A stretch of 21,993 nucleotides of DNA from Sphingobacterium sp. UBA1575 (GTDB lineage: Bacteria; Bacteroidota; Bacteroidia; Sphingobacteriales; Sphingobacteriaceae), in contig DCOH01000002.1 of assembly GCA_002322865.1 (NCBI GenBank), positions 39,928-61,920 of the forward strand, given 5' to 3'. The position numbers were made by a program, and so were the translations under genes. Numbering within the stretch: the first letter of the stretch is position 1; every line of letters starts with the position of its first letter. Under the pieces are notes generated by a model. That model was given only the letters and a program-made list of their open reading frames with translations. It was not told the origin of the DNA and searched no databases. Shown here piece by piece: positions 7,243-13,470 of the stretch.

Positions 7243-7985
7243 AAAGAGGACGATTTCAAGGGATAAAAAACATCATCTATTTCAATTGGCATTTTTATAT
7301 TATTTTCCTGCTCCTAGTAATTGGTGGAATAAGTATCCTGCCTATCATCCCACCCCCTTACGCTGGCTATTTAGAGGTTGTTTTATATATATCCACCTTA
7401 TCGACTTTGATTTCTTTGATTGTTTCTTGGCTAGTTTATGACGTATCTGATCTTTATCAATTCCATTTTATTAAAGATCTGAAAGGACTCCAGGTTTTAA
7501 ACATACATGCAGGTTTTGATGAAAGCAGTGCTATCCTAAAAGAAAAATCTCCCTCCACATTAGCCATTGCTGATTTTTATGATCCCCAAAAACATACCGA
7601 AATCTCTATTAAAAGAGCTCGAAAGTGTTACCCAAACAGCGATGAATGTATTCCAATAAAAAGCAATCAGTTTCCCTTCGAAAAAAATTATTTTGATCGG
7701 GTATTTTTAATATTTTCAGCACATGAAATCCGGGATCGGGAAGAAAGGAAAACATTTTTAAAAGAACTGCTACGCATTCTTCATCCTGATGGCGAAGTTC
7801 TCCTCTTGGAACATCGTAGAGATTGGAAGAACTTTTTGGTCTATAACGTAGGTTTCTTTCATTTCTATTCGGAAAAAGAATGGCTAAACAACTTTAAGCA
7901 AGCAGGATTTAAGCTCGAAGAGAAGCAAGGAATCCATCAATTGATTACAGCTTATAAATTTAAAAAAAATGGAAGTACAGCTTAA
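7233..7985 (+). CDS. Membrane-anchored class I SAM methyltransferase-like protein
   Basis: A 250-residue protein with two N-terminal membrane helices (about 18-40 and 47-68) followed by a soluble Rossmann-like domain. The C-terminal half follows the Methyltransf_11 layout: 'GLQVLNIHAGFDESS' in the place of motif I, 'LAIADFYD' with the acidic end of strand 2, 'FPFEKNYFDRVFLIFSAHEI' for motif post-I, and 'ELLRILHPDGEVLLLEH' for strand 5. Motif I lacks the usual Asp/Glu-x-Gly-x-Gly-x-Gly pattern, so SAM binding may be altered or lost. The substrate is unknown; the anchor points to a lipid, quinone-like or membrane-associated target. It overlaps its neighbours by 10 and 17 bases and belongs to the cassette with DoxX-like and DUF2071. 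Confidence 0.78.
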   Translation: MGVKRGRFQGIKNIIYFNWHFYIIFLLLVIGGISILPIIPPPYAGYLEVVLYISTLSTLISLIVSWLVYDVSDLYQFHFIKDLKGLQVLNIHAGFDESSAILKEKSPSTLAIADFYDPQKHTEISIKRARKCYPNSDECIPIKSNQFPFEKNYFDRVFLIFSAHEIRDREERKTFLKELLRILHPDGEVLLLEHRRDWKNFLVYNVGFFHFYSEKEWLNNFKQAGFKLEEKQGIHQLITAYKFKKNGSTA

Positions 7986-8370
7986 AATAGTTGGGATAGT
8001 TCAAATCCTATTGGCCATTATCCATCTTTTTTTTCCAAGAAAATTCGATTGGAAAAATGAGCTACATAAATTAAGTCTGCTGAACCAACAGATGATGCAG
8101 GTGCATACTTTTTTTATCGCATTGACTGTTTTTTTGATGGGCATATTGAATCTTAGTTCTGCCGAACTGCTGATCAACACAGAGCTTGGAAAACGGATTT
8201 GCTTGGGTATGGGCATCTTTTGGTTATTAAGACTAGGGATACAATTTTTTGGTTATTCTTCCTTGTTATGGCGAGGAAAACGAGTAGAAACCGGCATTCA
8301 TATCCTATTTATTTTCACTTGGATATATTTTACGTATGTGAATTTTAACGTCTTTTTTAAGGCTCTTTAA
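7969..8370 (+). CDS. Uncharacterised four-helix membrane protein
   Basis: A 133-residue protein with four hydrophobic stretches (about 5-22, 46-64, 77-97 and 108-128). A short charged segment between helices 1 and 2 contains 'KFDWKNELHKLSLLNQQMMQVHTFF'-type residues, including two His (His33 and His46) that could be functional. I do not recognise a named family, though similar small membrane proteins are common in Bacteroidota. It overlaps the 3' end of the methyltransferase-like gene by 17 bases and closes the cassette, so it is very probably cotranslated with it and may act in the same membrane complex or pathway. Confidence 0.7.
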   Translation: MEVQLKIVGIVQILLAIIHLFFPRKFDWKNELHKLSLLNQQMMQVHTFFIALTVFLMGILNLSSAELLINTELGKRICLGMGIFWLLRLGIQFFGYSSLLWRGKRVETGIHILFIFTWIYFTYVNFNVFFKAL

Positions 8371-8522
8371 ACCCATTAGCTGTTTGACCATCTGCCCTTA
8401 ATTAAATTTTAAAAAATTAGGTTGAAATATTTCTAAAAATATTCCTATGTTAGCATTATATTGTAGCCAAGCAACCACAAGTTAGAAAAGCTTCAATAGC
8501 CAGACCATTAACGGCAACATCT

Positions 8523-8780
8523 ATGAAACAGCTAAGTTTAAGAGCAAACTCTTTAGGGGAGTTAGTTAAAAAGCGGAAATTCTTACAAATGATCTTATTG
8601 ATCGGTGCCTTGGTATTAACCATGATGTTGACCATTCTTCACCTTTACTTTTTCAAAAGTGACATGATCAGTTTTCCGGTCATGTTAGCAGCTGCACTTT
8701 TTACACTTCTGCCTGCTTATAAGCGCTTGGGAGAGATCAATACAGAGATTAAATCGCGCACGGATGCGCGTAGAATCTAG
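8523..8780 (+). CDS. Small two-helix membrane protein
   Basis: An 85-residue protein with two membrane helices (about 21-44 and 49-66), a basic N-terminus (LVKKRKF) and a charged C-terminal tail (about 67-85). No family is recognised. It is preceded by a 152-base gap that holds only an AT-rich imperfect hairpin (aatattt/aaatatt near 8425) and no clear -7 box. It converges on the minus-strand secreted protein gene, with 20 bases between stops. Coding status rests on the coherent hydrophobic pattern and a plausible ATG. Confidence 0.6.
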   Translation: MKQLSLRANSLGELVKKRKFLQMILLIGALVLTMMLTILHLYFFKSDMISFPVMLAAALFTLLPAYKRLGEINTEIKSRTDARRI

Positions 8781-8800
8781 AATTAGGGTTATTAAAATCG

Positions 8801-9688
8801 TTACTCTATACCCTTAAAATAAAGGGCCTTTTCTTTTTCATTGGTTCCTTCTCCAGCATACCAAAGTGGCACCAAAGTCAATACGCGATGCCCACTGTTA
8901 TAGCTATATCGGAATTTTCTTGCTGATGTACTCCAAATAAGGGAATTTGGAATATTTTTAGACAATTTAATACGCAGCTCATTATTATCCATAAAATCAA
9001 ATTCCGCTTCCACATCTCCGTTAACCAACGCTTTATTACCGACCATATCCACAGAAAAAGATGGCCCTGCATCCATGGTTTCAAAAACCTCGTTGATAAT
9101 TTCTGCACGTTGAAAAGTCTGTTCGCGAAGTTCGTTGGATTTCTTTCCGAAAAGCGGGAAACCCCTCAAATTTTCTTTCAGTCGAAGATCCGCACCATTC
9201 CCTTCAAAAATTTCCATCCCTTTGGGATCCATATTCACTTCAAACGAAAAAGGTTCATTGACCTCAAAATGTAAATAATCGCCTTCCTGTTTTGACTTCC
9301 CTTTTAATGGCGTGATGTTTTGATCTGTTATGATGGAAAACTTATCCTCTTCATAAAAAATCCCCATGGCCCATAGATCATGCTCATCCGTATACTTCAT
9401 TCGGATACTGGAAGACAATTTATTGCCTTCTACCTCCCAGATCACCTCCTTATTGCTAAAAGCATCCGTTTCTGCAGCCCATTTCACCCGCTTTTCCTTG
9501 ATCTTTTCATAATCGGGATTTTTAATAACGTCAGACTCCATATCCGTGGAAATCATTCCAAACTGATCAATCTGTACCGTTTTTTTTATCGGATCGACCG
9601 TTACCACCGCTTTGGTCGCAAATAGGCTTGGTTGCTCCAACATAAAGAAGCTCCCAATCAACAAGAATATCAGTTTAATCTCAATCAT
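8801..9688 (-). CDS. Secreted protein of unknown function
   Basis: A 295-residue protein when started at the ATG at 9688, which gives a signal peptide (MIEIKLIFLLIGSFFM... ending near PSLFA) without a lipobox Cys, so periplasmic or secreted. The frame continues upstream to 9754, but that would put charged residues ahead of the signal peptide and lies wholly inside the preceding gene. The mature part is rich in alternating strand-like segments and Asp/Glu/Lys residues, for example 'MISTDMESDVIKNPDYEKI', 'VIWEVEGNKLSSSIRMKYTD' and 'RKFRYSYNSGHRVLTLVP'. No domain is recognised. It overlaps the upstream 181-codon gene by 8 bases, so the two are probably cotranslated. Confidence 0.75.
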   Translation of the reverse strand: MIEIKLIFLLIGSFFMLEQPSLFATKAVVTVDPIKKTVQIDQFGMISTDMESDVIKNPDYEKIKEKRVKWAAETDAFSNKEVIWEVEGNKLSSSIRMKYTDEHDLWAMGIFYEEDKFSIITDQNITPLKGKSKQEGDYLHFEVNEPFSFEVNMDPKGMEIFEGNGADLRLKENLRGFPLFGKKSNELREQTFQRAEIINEVFETMDAGPSFSVDMVGNKALVNGDVEAEFDFMDNNELRIKLSKNIPNSLIWSTSARKFRYSYNSGHRVLTLVPLWYAGEGTNEKEKALYFKGIE

Positions 9689-10226
9689 ATTGCGATGCCA
9701 GGAACTGTTGCCAGCTTTCCAATAATCGATTCGCTTCCTCCATCTCCTGAGCATCCACTTCCCCGATCCGATGGGCAGTAGTTAATTTTGCCTCTTTATC
9801 CTGATAGCTGATCTGGAACATAAGTTCCTTCCTATCCCACATATAATCATATAAAATGGCCAATCCCTTAGCATTTGGCTCGAGGTAATTGGCCAGATCT
9901 TTCAGCATGGATATCATCGGGATAATTTCCTGATAGTTCTCGCTGAACTGCAACACCATGAAATACCAGGTATTGGTTTGTTCATCATAAGTTTCCTGTG
10001 CGCCTGTAAACCGTTCATCAATAATCTCTTCAATCACTTGTCCATAGCTATCTGCATGGTAGGATTGAACAACCTGTAGGGGCTGTTTATTGTACATTTC
10101 ACGGGAATCCCACCAATTTGTCCAATTGCTGTTTAAGGCAGGAGCCACTGGGCGGCTTTTCTTGAACTTCTGCAATTGTTCTTTACTGATGGGCACTTTG
10201 ACATATAAGGAACTTAATTCTGACAT
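9681..10226 (-). CDS. Uncharacterised cytoplasmic protein
   Basis: A 181-residue soluble protein with no signal peptide, membrane helix or recognised domain. It is rich in Trp and Tyr (for example 'NSNWTNWWDSREMYNKQP', 'YDEQTNTWYFMVLQ') and acidic toward the C-terminus ('EVDAQEMEEANRLLESWQQFL'). Size and composition resemble immunity-type or adaptor proteins, but there is no toxin gene beside it, so nothing functional is claimed. It sits between the DUF4870-like membrane protein gene (31 bases upstream) and the secreted protein gene (overlap of 8 bases), and the three likely form one transcript. Confidence 0.7.
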   Translation of the reverse strand: MSELSSLYVKVPISKEQLQKFKKSRPVAPALNSNWTNWWDSREMYNKQPLQVVQSYHADSYGQVIEEIIDERFTGAQETYDEQTNTWYFMVLQFSENYQEIIPMISMLKDLANYLEPNAKGLAILYDYMWDRKELMFQISYQDKEAKLTTAHRIGEVDAQEMEEANRLLESWQQFLASQYD

Positions 10227-10257
10227 AACCTATTATTTATAAAGATTGAACTCGCTT

Positions 10258-10587
10258 TTAATCACGATCTAGGAAGCTAAATGCATTGTTAAAATAATTT
10301 CCGATAACAGGAAGTACGGCCATCTTGTTGTTTGCTGCATTGATAATACCAATGATCATCAATACCAAAAACAATAGACCGACTATATTTCCAATTATGC
10401 CTAAGGAAGGAATGATACTTACAATAATCCCGATAGCGATCGAAAAGATGAATGAGGTAATGATCAATCCCAACCCTTGTTTAAGGTGGAAGCGACTGAA
10501 CTGATCTCTATTATCCTTTCCTACAAAATAGGCAACTAGCCATAAAATCCCTAAATAGCTTAAGATTGATTGAACTTTTGAATCCAT
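10258..10587 (-). CDS. DUF4870/Tic20-like membrane protein
   Basis: A 109-residue protein with about three to four membrane helices. The N-terminal block 'SILSYLGILWLVAYFVGKDNRDQFSRFHLKQGLGLII' fits the DUF4870/Tic20-like family, whose signature is a first helix, a charged 'FHxxQGLxL' turn and a second helix. These small proteins are widespread in bacteria and without a settled function; membership in the Tic20 superfamily does not imply protein import. It is the first gene of a likely three-gene unit with the unrecognised soluble and secreted proteins. The 240-base region upstream is shared with the divergent TPR-HTH regulator. Confidence 0.78.
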   Translation of the reverse strand: MDSKVQSILSYLGILWLVAYFVGKDNRDQFSRFHLKQGLGLIITSFIFSIAIGIIVSIIPSLGIIGNIVGLLFLVLMIIGIINAANNKMAVLPVIGNYFNNAFSFLDRD

Positions 10588-10827
10588 AATATGTTTTTTA
10601 TTAGTTTATGATTTGTTTAATTTCTTGATTCTAATCATCACACATCTTATACCATAATTATTTTAAGACAATCGATGTTACATATACAGAATGTCTACAT
10701 TTTTCGTATATAGTTGATAATCAATAATTAGCAATCTTATAGGTTAACAAAATTATATACATAAATTAACATAGGATTAGCATAAAATAAGAATTGCTCA
10801 TAAATTAGGTTTCGAACGCAGTATACT
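10588..10827. other. AT-rich divergent intergenic region
   Basis: This 240-base gap, the largest in the window, must hold the start signals for the DUF4870 trio (-) and the TPR-HTH regulator (+). It contains an 11-base palindrome (ttgataatcaa, 10714-10724) and several near-matches to TAnnTTTG (tacatttt near 10696, taggtttc near 10808), none convincing. No RNA gene or terminator is visible. Confidence 0.5.
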
Positions 10828-12576
10828 ATGAAGAACGCAATTGTATTGATCTTATTATTGTTTAGCCTATTTCGAGCCCAAGGTAATTCGAAAGAAATAG
10901 ACCCTTCTATCAAAAGTATTCTCTTAAAGGTAGAGAAAATGGTCTTAAATTCCCAAAATGAGGAGGCGATTGATCTATTGCTGGGTGAGGTCAATAAAAC
11001 GAAGTCGGCAGATGCGCTTGCTATTTATTATGGACAGTTGAGTTCCATATATTTAAGCAAAGATAGTCTACAACAAGGCAAAAAATACCATGACCTCAGT
11101 GTTGCCCAAAGGAGTTCAGCTTTGACTGCCGAAGCCTTGGCGGCTACCTATCGTTCTTCGGCCTACCTGAAAAGTTTTCTGAACCTATCTGATGAGGTCG
11201 TAAAAGAAGCGAATGAAGGGTTAAACATACTCCAACAAGTTCCAAAAGCCTATTCCCTGAAATATGCCCTTTATTATCTTTTGTATTCCACCTATAGTGG
11301 CTGGAACGATAGTGAAAAAATGGAGGAGAACATTAGGAAATGTGAGTTGAATGCCAATTTGGGGAAGAATTATAACCAGCAATCCAATGTACAGATCGGT
11401 TATTCCAGTCTTTACCTGGCCCGGTATAGGAAACACAAAAAGAAAGCCGACCTGGACAGCAGTTACCATCATCTCCTACAATCTTATAATATAAACGAAT
11501 TACATCCCGATCTGATCAGTGGAAATACCAAGGTAGTCACCGCAGTCAATCTGGCAAATTATTATTTGGAATTTGCAGAAGGTCCAGTTTTGGTCCGAAA
11601 AAAGAAGGCTTATGGGTATTTGGCAAAGGCAGAGGAAGAATTAAAGAATAACAATGGACAATTTGGAAGGTGGGTGAATATTTATGGTATCAAGAGCTCC
11701 TTTGCCCAATTGGAAGGGAATATTCCACTCGCTGAACAATATCTTATCGCGGCTAGTAACCTGTTGAATGACCGAAAGGACAATAGCCTGTTAAAATTGG
11801 AATATAAACTGTATCAGGAATTATCTTCGCTGTCTGAAAAAAAGAACGACTTGGCTTCGGCCTTGGCCTACCACAAAAAAGCCGAAATGGTATTGAAACA
11901 GAATTTCGACCAGGTACAGCTGTTCAATACTCAAAAATTGGATATCCAATATGAAACGGAAAGAAAGGATCAGCAACTGAAACTTTTGGAAGAGACCGCA
12001 GCGCTGCAGAAGAAGTTGAATTACGTGTATGGTGGAGCGGCCGTTCTTGCCGTACTGGTATTGATTTTTATGTTAAGATCCTACAAGTTCAAACTCCAAT
12101 ACGCTAAATCACGAGAAATTCAATTGGCCAAACAGAAGGAGGCCGAACAGGAGATCATGGAACTGAAACATCAACAGCTGCAGAAGGAGGCTTTGGCTAA
12201 TAACCTGATCATCGAGCATAAAAACGATATGCTCAAACAGATCAAAACTAAAATTCAAGAAGGCGATTCCTCTCAATTGAAAAAACTGTTGAAGGAGGAG
12301 AATCTTTTGAGTGCCGATTTTGAAGACATTAAATGGCAGATACAGCAGTTACATCCTAATTTCTTTCAGCAATTAATGGATAAATCCACCCAGAAATTGA
12401 CCCAATTGGATCTCAAATACTGTGCTTATATCTATTTACAGCTTTCAACAAAACAGATCGCACAGGTCTTGCATGTGGAACCCCAATCGGTACGTATGTT
12501 CAAATATCGATTGAAACAAAAGTTTGGTTTGCCGAAAGAATCAGACCTGGAGAACTTTCTTCAGGAGCTGGTTTAG
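10828..12576 (+). CDS. Membrane-anchored TPR/HTH transcriptional regulator
   Basis: A 582-residue protein with the layout of Bacteroidota TPR regulators. It has an N-terminal signal peptide (about 1-18), a helical TPR-like region filling about 35-375 (repeated 'A..Y......' helix pairs, such as 'DLASALAYHKKAEMVLKQ'), one membrane helix at about 398-416, and a long cytoplasmic coiled coil (about 418-480). It ends in a LuxR/GerE-like helix-turn-helix at about 522-570 ('LTQLDLKYCAYIYLQLSTKQIAQVLHVEPQSVRMFKYRLKQKFGL'-type, where the recognition helix is VEPQSVRMFKYRL). The periplasmic TPR part would sense a protein or peptide and the HTH would bind DNA from the membrane. No kinase domain is present. 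The target is unknown; the divergent trio is the nearest candidate. Confidence 0.85.
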   Translation: MKNAIVLILLLFSLFRAQGNSKEIDPSIKSILLKVEKMVLNSQNEEAIDLLLGEVNKTKSADALAIYYGQLSSIYLSKDSLQQGKKYHDLSVAQRSSALTAEALAATYRSSAYLKSFLNLSDEVVKEANEGLNILQQVPKAYSLKYALYYLLYSTYSGWNDSEKMEENIRKCELNANLGKNYNQQSNVQIGYSSLYLARYRKHKKKADLDSSYHHLLQSYNINELHPDLISGNTKVVTAVNLANYYLEFAEGPVLVRKKKAYGYLAKAEEELKNNNGQFGRWVNIYGIKSSFAQLEGNIPLAEQYLIAASNLLNDRKDNSLLKLEYKLYQELSSLSEKKNDLASALAYHKKAEMVLKQNFDQVQLFNTQKLDIQYETERKDQQLKLLEETAALQKKLNYVYGGAAVLAVLVLIFMLRSYKFKLQYAKSREIQLAKQKEAEQEIMELKHQQLQKEALANNLIIEHKNDMLKQIKTKIQEGDSSQLKKLLKEENLLSADFEDIKWQIQQLHPNFFQQLMDKSTQKLTQLDLKYCAYIYLQLSTKQIAQVLHVEPQSVRMFKYRLKQKFGLPKESDLENFLQELV

Positions 12577-12623
12577 TACCATTTATCTTCGTACTCCAAG
12601 TGGGGTTTAAGTGACATGTCTCA

Positions 12624-13298
12624 TCATCTACTCACTATGTTGAAATTATCGGACACTAATCTTTCAAGTTGCAAGGGGTAGCTCGACCTCGGTAAATCGA
12701 CCAATGTTTTCACATCATTTAAAGCCGATTGTAAAAAGTAGGTTCCACTGTATTTTTTATTCTCTAGATACGAAATCATTTTCTGCAAATCCTCCAAGCT
12801 CAATAATTCCGAATGGACAGTCGTTCGAACTTCAAAAGGAATTTTATTCGCCTGTAAGAGTGCATAAGTTTCTTCAAATCCGCCAAACAAATTACTTACC
12901 GTAATGTGTTTGAATCGTTCGCCCAATCCTTTGAAATCCAAGGCGACATAATCCAATATGTTTCGTCGGATTAATTCCTGGATAATAGTTGGTCGACTTC
13001 CGTTAGTATCGACCTTAATCAGATAACCCATCGCCTTAGCTTCCTGCGCCAATTCCAACAATGCGGGGTGCATTGTGCATTCTCCGCCACTGAAAACCAC
13101 CGCCTGTAAGAGGTTCTTCCTTTTCCGAAGAAAATGCAGCGCATCTTCTATACTCATCTTACCTTTCCCCAACACGATATCGGGATTATAGCAGTATAAA
13201 CAACGCATGTTACAGCCTGTAAACCAAAGGATACAGGCTGATTTATTCGGATAATCTAATAAAGTAAATGGGCTGATATCATAGATCGGTTTTGTCAT
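12624..13298 (-). CDS. nrdG: Anaerobic ribonucleotide reductase activating protein NrdG
   Basis: Radical SAM activase that uses a [4Fe-4S] cluster and SAM to place the glycyl radical on NrdD. The 224-residue protein carries the cluster motif CNMRCLYC (Cys29, Cys33, Cys36), the glycine-rich 'VVFSGGECTMHP' SAM-binding block, 'IKVDTNGSRP' and 'DYVALDFKG'. It belongs to the longer NrdG/PflA-like subgroup seen in Bacteroidota and archaea rather than the about 155-residue E. coli form. It is last in the nrdD operon, and its ATG lies inside the small glycyl-radical gene (overlap of 20 bases), so the activase and its substrate peptide are translationally coupled. No terminator is seen in the 47 bases between its stop and the convergent TPR regulator gene. 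Confidence 0.93.
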   Translation of the reverse strand: MTKPIYDISPFTLLDYPNKSACILWFTGCNMRCLYCYNPDIVLGKGKMSIEDALHFLRKRKNLLQAVVFSGGECTMHPALLELAQEAKAMGYLIKVDTNGSRPTIIQELIRRNILDYVALDFKGLGERFKHITVSNLFGGFEETYALLQANKIPFEVRTTVHSELLSLEDLQKMISYLENKKYSGTYFLQSALNDVKTLVDLPRSSYPLQLERLVSDNFNIVSR

Positions 13299-13470
13299 TT
13301 CTTTCCTTAAAAAGCGTGCGCTGCTTATGTTCTCCCTGCTTTCCGATATTGAAACTCTCGATTGGCCGATGATACCCCATCACACGGGTATACACCAAAC
13401 ATTTACTTCTTTCTTGCTGATGTTGCTCCAACACCTGCAAGATTTCATTTTTACATGTTTCCATCTGCAT
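13279..13470 (-). CDS. Separate glycyl-radical domain of anaerobic ribonucleotide reductase
   Basis: A 63-residue protein carrying the sequence that normally ends NrdD: 'VYTRVMGYHRPIESFNIGK', then 'GEHKQR'. Gly32 in RVMGY aligns with the radical glycine of class III reductases (RVCGYL in E. coli). Residues 1-23 form a polar, probably helical lead-in. The 703-residue NrdD encoded just upstream stops before this motif. The ATG at 13470 lies 20 bases inside the end of nrdD in the +1 frame, and the stop lies 20 bases inside nrdG, so all three are coupled. It may be a free subunit that docks on NrdD, as YfiD/GrcA does for pyruvate formate-lyase, or the tail of a frameshift fusion. The motif is certain; the free-subunit reading is inferred. 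Confidence 0.85.
   Translation of the reverse strand: MQMETCKNEILQVLEQHQQERSKCLVYTRVMGYHRPIESFNIGKQGEHKQRTLFKERNDKTDL

Noticed and set aside
8418..8440. AT-only imperfect hairpin as terminator of the four-gene cassette
   Set aside because: The stem has no G-C pairs and no downstream T-run, so it would be unstable.
9689..9754. Upstream extension of the secreted protein to 9754
   Set aside because: Adds basic and charged residues before an evident signal peptide and lies inside the preceding gene.
10714..10724. TTGATAATCAA palindrome as an FNR/CRP-type site
   Set aside because: Half-sites resemble FNR (TTGAT/ATCAA) but the spacer is one base, not four, so it would not fit a dimer of that family.
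13279..13470. Small glycyl-radical gene as a mere frameshift sequencing error in nrdD
   Set aside because: Not excluded, but disfavoured: the small gene has its own ATG, a new polar 23-residue lead-in with no counterpart needed by NrdD, and the same 20-base overlap style at both ends. The call is kept with the doubt stated.
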